This document shows, piece by piece, positions 16,392 through 26,900 of a stretch of 40,123 bases of DNA (its first letter is position 1; each line of letters begins with the position of its first letter). A program made the position numbers and the translations under genes. Below the pieces are notes generated by a model. That model had not been told where the DNA came from. It saw only the letters and a program-made list of their open reading frames with translations, and did no database searches. The DNA comes from an uncultured Clostridia bacterium (GTDB lineage: Bacteria > Bacillota > Clostridia > Lachnospirales > CAG-274). Location of the stretch: NCBI GenBank assembly GCA_947589665.1, contig CANQBJ010000017.1, positions 1 through 40,123 on the forward strand, in the 5' to 3' direction.

Positions 16392-17711
16392 ATGAAGGAA
16401 AGAGAAATTGCGGTTTTTGTACTTATGGATATTCTGGGCGAAGGCGCTTACAACAATATAATACTCAGAAAGGCGCTGAACAGCCACAAGGAACTGAATG
16501 GGGTACAGAAGGCATTTATAACGGAGCTTGTAAACGGTACCTTGAGAAACCTTATAAATATAGACTACATAATAGATATATTTTCAAAGACGCCTGTCAA
16601 AAAAATGAAGCCCTTCATACTCTGCAATTTAAGAGTCGGTATCTATCAGATAATGTATATGGACAGGGTGCCTGTAAGCGCCGCCTGCAACGAGGCGGTA
16701 AAGCTTGCAAAAAAAAGAGGCTTTCACTCTCTTTCAGGCTTTGTCAACGGTGTGCTGCGTTCTGCGGCAAGGAACAGGGATAATATAGAGTATCCCAAAG
16801 ACCGTACCAAATATCTTTCGCTGAAATATTCATATCCGTCATGGATAATAGAGTACTGGCTCAAGGAAATGGACTATGACACAATAGAAAAAATATGCAT
16901 ATCAAACAACAGTCCTCCCCATGTGAGCATATGTGTGAACACACTTAAAACAGACAAGAACAGTCTTGCCGATATGCTCAAGGCCGAGGGAATGGAAATT
17001 GAGAGTAATACTTTGACGGACAGCAGCTTATATTTATATAGGACAAACAATATTGCGGAAAGCAAGGCCTATCAAAAAGGACTTTTTCACATAATGGATG
17101 AAAGCTCACTCCTTTCCGTAAAGGCTCTTGCGCCGAAAAAGGGCAGTACCGTACTGGACCTGTGCGCAGCTCCGGGAGGCAAGAGCTTTGCCATAGCCGA
17201 GGCAATGGAAAACACAGGGCTTGTAATATCAAGGGATATATACGAACACAAGGTAAGGCTTATAGAAGAGGGTGCGGCAAGGCTGGGTCTTGACTGTATA
17301 AGACCCGAAATGAGAGATGCCCTGATACCCGATACCGATACTAAGGCAGACTATGTAGTGGTAGACGCGCCCTGCTCAGGACTGGGACTTGTAAGGAAAA
17401 AGCCTGATATAAAGTATTCCAAAAAGCCTGAGGATATAGACGAGCTTGTAAGTATACAGAGAAAAATACTGACTGCCGCAGAAAAGAGCGTTGCTCCCGA
17501 CGGCATACTTCTCTATTCCACCTGTACCATATCACATAGGGAAAATATCGACAATGTAATGTGGTTCTGTGATAATTTTGATTTTGAGCCCGATAAAATA
17601 GAAAATATCACAGGCTATGATACAGCAAAAGAGGGTCATATACAGATACTTCCCTGCGATAATGATACAGACGGATTTTTTATAGCAAGACTGAGGAGGA
17701 AAAATGGATAA
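16392..17711 (+). CDS. rsmB: 16S rRNA (cytosine-967-C5)-methyltransferase RsmB
   Basis: SAM-dependent methylation of C967 in 16S rRNA. An N-terminal NusB-like RNA-binding domain (about 1-140) precedes the Rossmann methyltransferase: LDLCAAPGGKS (SAM loop), VDAPCSGLG with the release Cys, and LLYSTCTI with the catalytic Cys. 439 aa is typical. GGAG lies 8 nt before the ATG. The 124-nt gap to divergent plsC is very AT-rich and must contain the promoter; TTAAAC-18-TATACA (from about 16320) is only a weak candidate. First gene of the rsmB-to-thiN operon. Confidence 0.95.
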   Translation: MKEREIAVFVLMDILGEGAYNNIILRKALNSHKELNGVQKAFITELVNGTLRNLINIDYIIDIFSKTPVKKMKPFILCNLRVGIYQIMYMDRVPVSAACNEAVKLAKKRGFHSLSGFVNGVLRSAARNRDNIEYPKDRTKYLSLKYSYPSWIIEYWLKEMDYDTIEKICISNNSPPHVSICVNTLKTDKNSLADMLKAEGMEIESNTLTDSSLYLYRTNNIAESKAYQKGLFHIMDESSLLSVKALAPKKGSTVLDLCAAPGGKSFAIAEAMENTGLVISRDIYEHKVRLIEEGAARLGLDCIRPEMRDALIPDTDTKADYVVVDAPCSGLGLVRKKPDIKYSKKPEDIDELVSIQRKILTAAEKSVAPDGILLYSTCTISHRENIDNVMWFCDNFDFEPDKIENITGYDTAKEGHIQILPCDNDTDGFFIARLRRKNG

Positions 17712-18747
17712 AAAGGACCTGCGTTCTCTTACATTGGACAGGCTTGGCGAGGAGCTTGTGGCTATGGGCGAAAAGCCCTTTCGTGCAAGGCAGATATTTT
17801 CGTGGCTCCACGGCAAGCAGATCAAGGATATAGACGATATGACCGACCTTTCAAAGGAACTGAGAGAGCGTCTGAAAATTAAATTTACATTAAATAACAT
17901 AAAAATAGTTGAAAAATTCTCTTCAATGGAGGATAATACAGTTAAGTATCTCTTTGATATTGGAGACGGCATACTTATAGAAAGCGTGCTGATGCGGTAT
18001 TCCTACGGCAATGCGGTGTGCATAAGCTCTCAGGCAGGCTGCCGTATGGGCTGTACCTTCTGCGCTTCAACTCTGGGAGGACTTGAAAGAGACCTCAGAG
18101 CGGGAGAGATGGCGCAGCAGATATACGAAATACAGAAGGACACAGGTGAAAGAGTGTCAAATGTTGTTATAATGGGAAGCGGAGAGCCTCTTGACAACTT
18201 TGACAATGTAATGGATTTTCTGGAAATAATACACCACAAGGACGGCAACAGCCTAAGCCACAGGCATATTACACTTTCTACCTGCGGACTTGCAGAGCGT
18301 ATATATGACCTTGCGGAAAGGAGGCTGCAGATAACCCTTGCGATCTCTCTTCACGCGCCTAACGATGAAATAAGGCAAAGGACGATGCCCATAGCCCGAA
18401 AATACAGCTTTGACGCTGTACTTAAGGCGGCTAAGTACTATGCCGATACGACAAAGCGCAGAGTGACCTTTGAATACGCGCTTATAAAGGGTATAAACGA
18501 CAGCCGCGAAAACGCTTCGGAGCTTGCCTCGCGCTTAAGGGGAATAATGTGTCATGTCAATCTTATCCCCGTAAACGATGTAGAGGAAAACGGCTATATC
18601 AAAAGCAGTGAAAAGAGTATAAAAGAGTTTGCGCAGGTACTTACGGACAAGGGTATAGAAACTACGATCCGACGTAAACTTGGCAGCGATATAAACGCTG
18701 CCTGCGGACAGCTCAGAAAGAGATATAAGGAAAACAGAGGTGTTTAA
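17704..18747 (+). CDS. rlmN: Dual-specificity 23S rRNA/tRNA adenine-C2 methyltransferase RlmN
   Basis: Radical-SAM enzyme methylating A2503 of 23S rRNA and A37 of some tRNAs. The 4Fe-4S cluster motif is CRMGCTFC (near residues 109-116). The two catalytic Cys positions of the family are visible as STCGL (methyl-transfer region) and NAACGQL close to the C-terminus. 347 aa is normal. GGAGGAAAA precedes the ATG, which overlaps the rsmB end by 8 nt. Confidence 0.96.
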   Translation: MDKKDLRSLTLDRLGEELVAMGEKPFRARQIFSWLHGKQIKDIDDMTDLSKELRERLKIKFTLNNIKIVEKFSSMEDNTVKYLFDIGDGILIESVLMRYSYGNAVCISSQAGCRMGCTFCASTLGGLERDLRAGEMAQQIYEIQKDTGERVSNVVIMGSGEPLDNFDNVMDFLEIIHHKDGNSLSHRHITLSTCGLAERIYDLAERRLQITLAISLHAPNDEIRQRTMPIARKYSFDAVLKAAKYYADTTKRRVTFEYALIKGINDSRENASELASRLRGIMCHVNLIPVNDVEENGYIKSSEKSIKEFAQVLTDKGIETTIRRKLGSDINAACGQLRKRYKENRGV

Positions 18748-18748
18748 A

Positions 18749-19492
18749 ATGTATGGATATGGCGGAAGTCATGTAGGCAAAGTACGACTGAATAACGAGG
18801 ATTCCATATTTGTATCAAACGATGCCACAGGCAGCCTTGACAACCTGTACATCGTAGCCGACGGTATGGGCGGTCACAAGGCAGGGCAGATCGCCAGCGC
18901 TACAGCTATAGAGAGCTTTGTTGCCGATGTGAAGAAGAACGAAAGCAGCAGCGACGAGGCTCTGGATATAATGATAGGCGCTGTTTCCGCTGCCAACAAT
19001 GCCGTATACAGGCTCAGCAGGGAATATGAGGAGTACTCCAATATGGGTACTACCCTTGTAGCCTGTACCGTAAAGGGCTCAACTGCCTATGCGGCTCACG
19101 TGGGAGATTCAAGACTGTACAGGATATCCGAAGGCAATATCTGTCAGGTCACAAACGACCACTCCTATGTGGCGGAAATGGTAAGAGCAGGCAAAATGAC
19201 TGAGGCTGAGGCAAAGGTACATCCTCAGCGCAGCTGCATTACAAGAGCCGTAGGTACAGACAGCTCTGTAAGAGTAGACGGACTTATCATAAAGGATATA
19301 AAGGAAAAAGACAAGCTGCTCCTTTGCAGCGACGGTCTCAGCAATATGCTGAGCAGCGAGGATATACTCAATATATGCTCCGAGGGAAAAAGCCCCAAGC
19401 AGAGAGTAAACTCTCTTATAGAAAAGGCAAATGAAAGAGGCGGACTTGATAATATCTCCGCTGTTCTCATAGATATGGAGGAATGGCAATGA
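18749..19492 (+). CDS. prpC: PP2C-family Ser/Thr protein phosphatase (PrpC/Stp)
   Basis: Mn-dependent phosphatase that reverses PrkC phosphorylation. Motifs: RLNNEDS, VADGMGGHKAG, AAHVGDSRLYR, LLCSDGLSNML and GGLDNISAVLI, covering the metal-binding Asp residues. I start at ATG 18749 (247 aa), with AGAGGTG 6 nt upstream; a GTG at 18740 would overlap that site. It lies 1 nt after the rlmN stop and overlaps prkC by 4 nt. Confidence 0.94.
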   Translation: MYGYGGSHVGKVRLNNEDSIFVSNDATGSLDNLYIVADGMGGHKAGQIASATAIESFVADVKKNESSSDEALDIMIGAVSAANNAVYRLSREYEEYSNMGTTLVACTVKGSTAYAAHVGDSRLYRISEGNICQVTNDHSYVAEMVRAGKMTEAEAKVHPQRSCITRAVGTDSSVRVDGLIIKDIKEKDKLLLCSDGLSNMLSSEDILNICSEGKSPKQRVNSLIEKANERGGLDNISAVLIDMEEWQ

Positions 19493-21552
19493 TATTGGAG
19501 AACAACCGCATTATAAACGAAAGATATAAAATAAAAGACAAAATAGGCATAGGCGGTATGGCAATAGTCTATAAGGCAGAGGACCTTAAGCTTGGCAGAG
19601 ATGTTACATTCAAGGTGCTTAAGGAGGAGTTTATAAAAGACGATGAATTTATAGACCGCTTCTCCACCGAGGCTATTGCGGCAGCCCAGCTTTCACATAC
19701 GAATATAGTAAGCGTATACGACGTTGGCAACGACGGAGATATATACTATATAGTTATGGAATATATAGACGGCTTTACACTAAAGGAGCTTATATACAAC
19801 AAGGCTCCCTTCTCAAACGAGGACGCTGCGGAAATAGCTATACAGATAGCCTCCGCCCTTGACCATGCCCATCTGAACGGCATTGTACACAGGGATATAA
19901 AGCCCGAAAACATACTTATAACAAGAGTAGGCGACGAGGGTGAGGCAAAGGTCACCGACTTTGGCATAGCCAAGGCGGCAAAGCTATCCTCTACTGCCAA
20001 CGACTATATGGGCTCTATACACTACTTCTCTCCCGAACAGGCAAAGGGCGAGGATGTAGACAACAGAAGTGATATATATTCTCTGGGCATAGTGCTCTAT
20101 GAAATGGTCACAGGCGAACTGCCCTTTGACGGCGACGCTGCCATTGATCTGGCAATGCAGCATTTAAAGACGCCTATACCCGATCCAAGAGACGTCAATC
20201 CACAGGTTTCTGACGAGCTTGCCGATATTATAAAGAAGGCTTGCTCAAAGGAGCCTAAGAACAGATATCAGACGGCAAGGGAAATGATGAGTGACCTTAA
20301 GAAATCCATAGGCGCCGAAAAGCTCAGATGGGACGATATAGAAGACGATATCCCAGAGCATATATCCTCCGAAAATAACGGCACCAGAAAGTTTACACCT
20401 GCCGATATCGAAGAAATTGACGAAATTGACGAGTATGACGAGTACGACGAGGAGGAGGAAAAGGCATACCGCTCCAAGGAAAAGAAAGTCATATTTGCGG
20501 CGATATTAACAGGCATAGTACTTGTGCTTGCCCTTACCTTCGGCGGAAAATATATTAATTCCACTCTTTACGGCGATACCATAAAGGTGCCTGACTTCAC
20601 GGGCATGGACTACGACAAGGCATGTATGAAGGCTGAGAGAAAGGGCATTACCATAGAGAGAAAGGACATTTTCGAGGAAAGCTTTGAGGCAGGAGAGGTA
20701 GCAAAGCAGTCTCCCGAAAAGGGCGAAAGAATAAACGAGGGCGATGTTGTGATACTCTATGTCAGCCAGGGTAGCGGAGATATACAGGTGCCTTCTCTTG
20801 AAAATCTGAGTAAATCCAAGGCAGAGGAGGTACTTGCAAAGCAGGGTCTTTCTCTTGATGACGATGTGGAATATGTACACAGCGACAAGCCTGTAGGCAC
20901 TATAATAGAGCAGTCTCCCGAGGCAGGAACAATGGTAAGCTCCGATACCAGAATAAAGGTGAAGGTAAGTCAGGGCGGTCTTGACGAGGAAATACCTGTT
21001 CCCGACCTGAGAGACAAGACCAGAGATGAGGCAGCACAGCTTCTGGACGAGGCAGGTCTCAGCGGCAAATTCATAGAGGGCTACAGCGATACTGTTGAAG
21101 AAGGAAAAATAATAGATCAGGGTATCGATCCCGGAACTATGGTATCTGTAGGCAGCAGTATAACCCTTACAGTAAGCAAGGGCAAGAATACTGAGGAGCC
21201 TGTGACGGAGACGCCGCCTGAGGTCATGGTGCCTCCCGTTGTGGAAGTAACCACACAGCCAAATGTACCTGCGGACAATTCAGGCAGCAGCGACGCTGAT
21301 ATTACCGAGGAAACAGTGGCGCAGACCGACACTCCCAAGAGCGTTAATATACCTGTAAATCCCAATAAGGAAAGCCTCAGTGACAGCAATACGCTGAGAG
21401 TGACCGCCGTTGAGGACGGTGTTGAGAGAGTGGTAAAAGAGGGTAATTTCAGCAAGGACGACTTCCCCTTTACCGTATCAGACACTACAAGCGGACCTAC
21501 GGAATACAAGGTATATATAAACGGCGAGGTAATACACAGCGAAACTAGATAG
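19489..21552 (+). CDS. prkC: PASTA-domain Ser/Thr protein kinase
   Basis: Membrane kinase that senses muropeptides/lipid II and controls cell wall and dormancy exit. Kinase domain at about 8-280: glycine loop IGIGGMAIVYKA, beta-3 Lys in VTFKVL, HRDIKPENIL and DFGIAK. A very acidic juxtamembrane stretch (about 300-325) precedes one TM helix (about 331-353), then three PASTA repeats (from about 363, 430 and 500), each ending in VSQG or VSKG. A Thr/Pro-rich linker and a short beta-rich C-terminal domain end it. ATG 19489 has GGAGG 7 nt upstream; the ATG at 19483 is only 1 nt from it. 687 aa fits. Confidence 0.96.
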   Translation: MILENNRIINERYKIKDKIGIGGMAIVYKAEDLKLGRDVTFKVLKEEFIKDDEFIDRFSTEAIAAAQLSHTNIVSVYDVGNDGDIYYIVMEYIDGFTLKELIYNKAPFSNEDAAEIAIQIASALDHAHLNGIVHRDIKPENILITRVGDEGEAKVTDFGIAKAAKLSSTANDYMGSIHYFSPEQAKGEDVDNRSDIYSLGIVLYEMVTGELPFDGDAAIDLAMQHLKTPIPDPRDVNPQVSDELADIIKKACSKEPKNRYQTAREMMSDLKKSIGAEKLRWDDIEDDIPEHISSENNGTRKFTPADIEEIDEIDEYDEYDEEEEKAYRSKEKKVIFAAILTGIVLVLALTFGGKYINSTLYGDTIKVPDFTGMDYDKACMKAERKGITIERKDIFEESFEAGEVAKQSPEKGERINEGDVVILYVSQGSGDIQVPSLENLSKSKAEEVLAKQGLSLDDDVEYVHSDKPVGTIIEQSPEAGTMVSSDTRIKVKVSQGGLDEEIPVPDLRDKTRDEAAQLLDEAGLSGKFIEGYSDTVEEGKIIDQGIDPGTMVSVGSSITLTVSKGKNTEEPVTETPPEVMVPPVVEVTTQPNVPADNSGSSDADITEETVAQTDTPKSVNIPVNPNKESLSDSNTLRVTAVEDGVERVVKEGNFSKDDFPFTVSDTTSGPTEYKVYINGEVIHSETR

Positions 21553-21559
21553 GTGATAT

Positions 21560-22420
21560 ATGAAAGGCAGAATAATTAAAGGAGTTGGCGGTCTATACTA
21601 TATAGCCGCCAACGGCTTTGTATACGAATGCAGCGCAAGAGGAAGATTCAGAAAGGCAAGGATAACTCCCACTACGGGGGATTTTGTTACCTTTACCGTA
21701 CTGGATGAGGAAAATAAAAAAGGCGCTTTGGACACTATAGAGCCAAGGCGGAACATACTCATAAGGCCGAGAGCTGCAAATATAGACTGCGCCGTCATTA
21801 CATTTGCGGCAGCAAGACCCGATATAAATACAGACCTGCTGGACAGGTTTCTTGTGCTGGCAGAGGAAAGAAAAATACCCGATGTCATCATATGTATAAA
21901 CAAAAGCGATCTGGCCCCCGACAAAAACAGGATAAGGGACATATACGGCGGCGCATATCCTGTTGTGTTCACATCTGCCGAGGAAAACAGCGGCATAGAT
22001 GAGCTTAAGCAGATGCTGAGGGGCAAGGTATCCGTATTTGCAGGACCATCGGGAGTAGGCAAGTCCTCTCTTATAAACCGCATAATACCCCACAGCAACA
22101 GGCAGACAGGCGAAATAAGCCGCAAGATAGAACGGGGAAAGCATACCACAAGACAGGTGGAGCTTATTGAGACTGAGGATAACACATATATTGCGGACTC
22201 CCCCGGCTTTACATCCCTTTATCTGGAATTTATAAAGCCCGATGAGCTGCAGTATTACTTCAGGGAATTCAGGGAATACCTGGGGAAATGCCGTTTTGCC
22301 GACTGCGCCCATATCCACGAGCCTGACTGCGCTGTCAAGGAGAAGGTAGGCTCGGCTATACCTCAGGAAAGATACGACAGATTTGTATATCTGTACAACG
22401 AATTAAGGAGTTTAAGATGA
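21560..22420 (+). CDS. rsgA: Ribosome small-subunit-dependent GTPase RsgA
   Basis: Circularly permuted GTPase acting in 30S maturation. The order is an OB fold (about 1-70), G4 NKSD, then G1 GPSGVGKSSL, G2/T-loop and G3 DSPGF, with a C-terminal zinc knuckle CRFADCAHIHEPDC. 286 aa is typical. AGGTGAT sits just before the ATG, 7 nt after prkC. The stop overlaps rpe by 4 nt (ATGA). Confidence 0.96.
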   Translation: MKGRIIKGVGGLYYIAANGFVYECSARGRFRKARITPTTGDFVTFTVLDEENKKGALDTIEPRRNILIRPRAANIDCAVITFAAARPDINTDLLDRFLVLAEERKIPDVIICINKSDLAPDKNRIRDIYGGAYPVVFTSAEENSGIDELKQMLRGKVSVFAGPSGVGKSSLINRIIPHSNRQTGEISRKIERGKHTTRQVELIETEDNTYIADSPGFTSLYLEFIKPDELQYYFREFREYLGKCRFADCAHIHEPDCAVKEKVGSAIPQERYDRFVYLYNELRSLR

Positions 22421-23091
22421 AATATATATTGTCACCATCTCTTCTTTCAGCCGATTTTACAAGGCTTGAAAGAGATATAAGGATATGCGAGGACAACAAT
22501 GTGCCCTATTTACATGTGGATGTTATGGACGGACATTTTGTACCCAATATTTCCATAGGCGTACCCGTTGTAAAGAGCATAAGGCAGTGTACCGATCTTG
22601 TCCTTGACGTACACCTTATGATAAGCCAGCCCGAAAGGTATATAGAGGCATTTGCCGAGGCAGGCTCCGATATCATAAACATACACTATGAAGCAGAGGG
22701 GGATAAAAAGTCACTGCTTAAGAAAATAAGGGCTATGGGCAGATCCCCTGCCATAACCATAAAGCCCGACACATCCTATACGGAGGTGCTTGATCTCTGC
22801 GAGTATGTGGATATGTTCCTTGTAATGAGTGTGGAGCCTGGCTTCGGAGGACAGAGCTTTATAGAAAAGACACTTAAGAATGTAGAAGGTCTTGCACAGT
22901 ACAGGGCTAAGAACAATTTAAGCTATGACATAGAAATAGACGGCGGCATAAATGCCTCCAACCTTACCAAGCCTCTTGATGCAGGCGCCAACGTGATAGT
23001 GGCGGGTTCAGCCATATTCGGCGCCGAGGATACGGCAGCAGAGATACAAAAGTTCAAGGAAATAATGAGCAGATATGAGGTAAACCTATGA
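22417..23091 (+). CDS. rpe: Ribulose-phosphate 3-epimerase
   Basis: Interconverts ribulose 5-phosphate and xylulose 5-phosphate. TIM-barrel signature residues are LSADFTRLE, HVDVMDGHFVPN (metal His/Asp), DVHLM, MSVEPGFGGQ and DGGIN. 224 aa is normal. It overlaps rsgA and thiN by ATGA at each end, implying coupled translation. The rsgA-rpe-thiN order is the standard Firmicutes one. Confidence 0.96.
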   Translation: MKYILSPSLLSADFTRLERDIRICEDNNVPYLHVDVMDGHFVPNISIGVPVVKSIRQCTDLVLDVHLMISQPERYIEAFAEAGSDIINIHYEAEGDKKSLLKKIRAMGRSPAITIKPDTSYTEVLDLCEYVDMFLVMSVEPGFGGQSFIEKTLKNVEGLAQYRAKNNLSYDIEIDGGINASNLTKPLDAGANVIVAGSAIFGAEDTAAEIQKFKEIMSRYEVNL

Positions 23092-23720
23092 GGACTATCA
23101 TAATAGGAAACGGCAGTATAGCCAACTACGATATAGTAAGAGAATATTTTGACGGCGCATATATAATAGCCTGTGACGGCGGACTGCGCCACTGCAGGGC
23201 TATGATGATAACGCCTAATGTAATGGTAGGAGATTTTGACTCTGCCCTCAGCAGCGACATTGCCTTTTATGAGGAGCTGGGAGTGCTTAAAACAGACTAT
23301 CCCCGCAGGAAGGATATGACCGATATGGAGATAGCACTGAATATGGCTCTTGAAAAGGACACCGATGAGATATATATAGTCGGCGGCTTAGGTACACGCT
23401 TTGACCACAGCCTTGCCAATGTGCATATACTTATAAATACCATAAGACAGGGTGTAAGGACATATCTTCTGGACGAACACAATATCATTACTCTTGTAGA
23501 GGATTCCATAGAAATAGTGGGAGATATAGGACAGGTGATATCTCTCATACCCCTTACTACAGAGGTAACGGGCATAGAGTCGAAGAATCTGGAGTACCCC
23601 CTTTACAACAGAACAATGACAATAGGCTCTTCACTTGGCATAAGCAATGTTATGACAGCAGAAAAGGCCTCCATATCAGTAAAAAGTGGTATTCTTATCG
23701 TTATAATGTCAAAGGAATGA
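23088..23720 (+). CDS. thiN: Thiamine diphosphokinase
   Basis: Transfers pyrophosphate from ATP to thiamine, making thiamine diphosphate. Motifs of the family are ACDGGLRH, GDFDSAL, KDMTDMEIAL and GGLGTRFDHSLANVH. 210 aa is typical. It ends the operon, with the plus-strand terminator about 60 nt downstream. Confidence 0.93.
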   Translation: MRTIIIGNGSIANYDIVREYFDGAYIIACDGGLRHCRAMMITPNVMVGDFDSALSSDIAFYEELGVLKTDYPRRKDMTDMEIALNMALEKDTDEIYIVGGLGTRFDHSLANVHILINTIRQGVRTYLLDEHNIITLVEDSIEIVGDIGQVISLIPLTTEVTGIESKNLEYPLYNRTMTIGSSLGISNVMTAEKASISVKSGILIVIMSKE

Positions 23721-23725
23721 TACTT

Positions 23726-23836
23726 ATGAAAAAATGGCTCTTTGTCAATAGTTGGGGTTACAACAAATTAAGAGTGATCGGCCGCCTGTTACTTAGTGCA
23801 GCAGGCGGTTTTATTTTATTTATACATTATGTATAA
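23726..23836 (+). CDS. Possible 36-aa hydrophobic peptide after thiN (doubtful)
   Basis: ATG 23726 opens a 36-codon frame with AAAGGA 9 nt upstream. The product begins MKKWLFVNSWGYNKLRVIG and ends in a hydrophobic stretch (about residues 17-36). The position after rpe/thiN is where spoVM sits in Bacillus, but this peptide is longer and lacks the SpoVM proline and charge pattern. The frame runs straight through the terminator stem at 23782-23808, which argues against it. The stretch 23734-23757 also recalls an insertion-sequence end. Reported because the ribosome site is good; likely not a gene. Confidence 0.2.
   Translation: MKKWLFVNSWGYNKLRVIGRLLLSAAGGFILFIHYV
23782..23815 (+). terminator. 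Terminator of the rsmB-thiN operon
   Basis: Stem CCGCCTG (23782-23788) with CAGGCGG (23802-23808) followed by TTTTATTTTATTT. It is about 60 nt after the thiN stop. Confidence 0.85.
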
Positions 23837-23851
23837 TAGATGTATATATAG

Positions 23852-23890
23852 AAAAGGCCCTGGGTCGGAATACCGACTCAGGGTCCTTTT
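23852..23890 (-). terminator. Terminator of the class A PBP gene, probably bidirectional
   Basis: Long near-perfect stem: AAAAGGCCCTGGGTCGG (23852-23868) pairs with CCGACTCAGGGTCCTTTT (23873-23890) with one or two G-T/A-C positions and an AATA loop. T-runs flank both sides. It lies 25 nt past the PBP stop on the minus strand and backs up the plus-strand terminator. Confidence 0.88.
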
Positions 23891-23915
23891 AAGTTTGTAT
23901 ATACTACAATATATT

Positions 23916-26900
23916 TTATGCTGCCGCATCTCCGCCGGAGCTTTCTGCTGCCGCAGGTGCTGCGGGTGCCGCAGGTGTTTCCGCCGCAGGTGCCGCAGGC
24001 GCTGCCGGAGCCGCAGGGGTCTCCGCCGCAGGCGGTGCCGCAGGAGAAGATGTATTCGCAGGTATATCCTGTACTACAGGAGTATTTTCTGCGGGAGTTT
24101 CTGCCCCAGGGGTCTCCGCCCCAGGAGTTTCCGCAGGTGTCTGGGCCTGGGTCGCAGGAGTGGAGGTACTGTTATCGGAGCTGCTCGATTTCTTTGTAGA
24201 CGAGCTTCCCGATGAAGATTTCTTCTTTGTGGTCGTTGAAGAATCGCTGTCATAGGTACTGCCGTAGCCTGAAGAGCTTGCGAAATATCCGCCCTTATAG
24301 CCCTTGTGGCTTGTACAGTAATCGCCTACAGAGGCTGTATCGAAGTAATCGGTAACGGAAGGACAGCCCATTCTGCTGTTTGCCTTCTTGCCTGATATCT
24401 TGCATACCTTTATCTTTTCAACACCCTCAGGCTTTGTAAACTGCTTTACCTCAAGACCCTGGTGTACCTGTTCCATTATATTTCTCCACATACGCAGATG
24501 TACGGACTGGTTTATGTTGTTCATATTCCTGACATTTTCGTCATAGTTGTCGTAGCCAAGCCATATACTTGCCACATAGTAAGGAGTATAGCCTACAAAG
24601 GTCAGGTCCTTGGACTCTGTGGTAGTACCCGTCTTGCCCGATACAGGCATTTTGCTCAATCTTGCCTGAGTACCCGTACCGTTTGTAACAACACTTGTCA
24701 TAAGGTCTGTAAGTATATAGCCTGTAGACGGCTTTAACACCTGCTTACTTTCATGGCTATTCTCAAGAAGGAGGTTGCCATCATGGTCAAGGACCTTATC
24801 ATAGAAATATGGCTTAAGATACTGACCGTTATTTGCTATAGTGCCGTAGGCTGCCGCTACCTCTACCTGAGTTACGCCGTTTGTAAGGCCGCCCAGCGCC
24901 GTAGCCGCATGATTATCATTTTCAAGAGTGGTAAAGCCGAAGTTGAGAAGATAATCATAGCAAAGATCTATGCCTGTTTCTACCATTATTTTAACGGCTA
25001 TTATGTTCATAGAGTCCTTTATACCCTGTCTTATAGATACGGGACCTCTGTAGCTGTTGCCCCACCAGTTATGAGGCTCATAGCCGTCTGCAGTCTTGTA
25101 CGGCTCGTCCACTATAGTTGTTGCATTTGATATCTTTCCCATATCCAGCGCGGGAGCATAGGCTGCCAGTATCTTGAATACGGAGCCGGGCTGTCTTGCT
25201 GAGTCCGTAGCTCTGTTGAAGGCTCTGTTCACAGTCTTTTCACCGCGTCCACCCGCTATTGCCTTTATCTCGCCTGTATGGTAGTCTATTATAGCCATGG
25301 CTGACTGAGGCTGCTTGGAATAGTATGCCTTATCCGCCACTATTTTCTGATTGGCTGAAAGCCCTGACTCTATTTCCGCTCTCTTTTCGGCTACCCAGCC
25401 CTCGGCGCCTTCCTGTGAACGCGCTATCTTGTTGTACTGGGAATGAGTCTGCTCTCCCGTATTGGTGTCCTCTACGGATACTCTGTAGTCAATACCTACG
25501 CTGTAGTTTACCCACGGGAAGTTGCTGTCATCATTGAATTCCTTATCCACTATGCCCTGTATTCTCTTATCCATATTGGAGTATATCTGAAGACCGCCGT
25601 TGTATATTACATTGTTTGCCTCCTGTACAGACCAGTTGTACTTGGTCTGCAGGTCCTCTGATATCTGATTTATAAGAGCGTCCTCATAGTAGCTGTGTAT
25701 ATTCTCTGACTCGGCATCGTCGCTTGTACCGTTATCCGTTTTCTTTATCTTGGAATATACGTCCTCGTTTATGGCGGCGTCATATTCCTCCTGCGTTATC
25801 CTTCCCTGTCCAAGCATATAATTAAGTATTATAAGCTGTCTTTTTTTATTGCCCTCGGGATTGGAACGAGGTGAGTAAAGAGAAGGATTGTTTGTTATGC
25901 CTGCAAGACAGGCGCACTCGGCAAGAGTAAGCTCCATAGGTTCCTTGCCGAAATAACCCTCGGCAGCAGTCTTTATACCATTGTAGCCATGACCTAAGCC
26001 TATTGTGTTAAGATAAAGCTCAAGTATGTAATTCTTTGCATCCTCTTTGCTGCCGTACTGCTCCTGAAGCTCCTTCTCGTACTTAAGGGCAAGGTACTGC
26101 TCCTTAAGCTTTGTCTTTATTGTATTTCTGGTTACCTTTGTAATATTGTTCTTTATAAGCTGCTGAGTAATGGTGGAGCCGCCCTGAAGCTGCTGTCCCG
26201 TAAGAGTGGAGTATACTGCTCTTGCAAAGCCCTGTATATCCACGCCGTCATGCTCATAAAATCTTTCGTCCTCTATGGCAATAACAGCCTGCTGCATATT
26301 CTTGGGTATCTGATCAAGAGTTACATACTCTCTGTTTTCATTGCCGTGGAGCTTGCTCATCTCGTTATTGTCGTTATCATATATTACTGAGGTATATGCT
26401 CCGGGCTTTATACCCACTATACCCATATCGGGAATACTTCTTATGATGGCAACATAGCCGCCTATAAGAGCTCCGCTTACTGCAAAGCCTACCATTATGG
26501 CTATCATAAGCAGGAATGTAAGAAATACGGAAAATGGCTTTGAGCGTTTCTTGGCCTTCTTTGCAGGCTTTGTGTTTACCTTGTAAAAATCCTTCTTTTC
26601 CTCGGCAGTCATAGATGACCTGGACTCATTGTTTAAGCCCTCTGCATTGTTTTTATGCAAGCTGCCGCCTGTCTTGGGCTTTTTCCTGTTCTCTTTGGCC
26701 TTGCTTTCCGTCTCAGCCTTTTTCTGAGTGATGTCTGTCTTTATACCCTCATCCCTTGAAATAGGCGGAAGTGACGGACCCTTTGAAACAACAGGCTCAA
26801 CGGCTGTGTCCTTTTCTTCCTTTGGGGCTGATGTATCTTCTTTATGTACTGCCTTGCCGACCTTCTTCTTGTTAGGCTTTACATTGCCCTTTTCAGTATC

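Noticed and set aside
16379..16783. Overlapping 134-codon plus-strand frame at the rsmB start
   Set aside because: Out-of-frame shadow of rsmB, which has the ribosome site and full family motifs.
23726..23836. spoVM at the conserved place after thiN
   Set aside because: 36 residues rather than about 26, no conserved Pro or basic C-terminus, and the terminator stem lies within it.
23796..24215. Plus-strand Cys/Arg-rich frame opposite the PBP C-terminal tail
   Set aside because: Shadow of the Ala/Pro repeat; composition is a direct result of the GC-rich repeat and it crosses two terminators.
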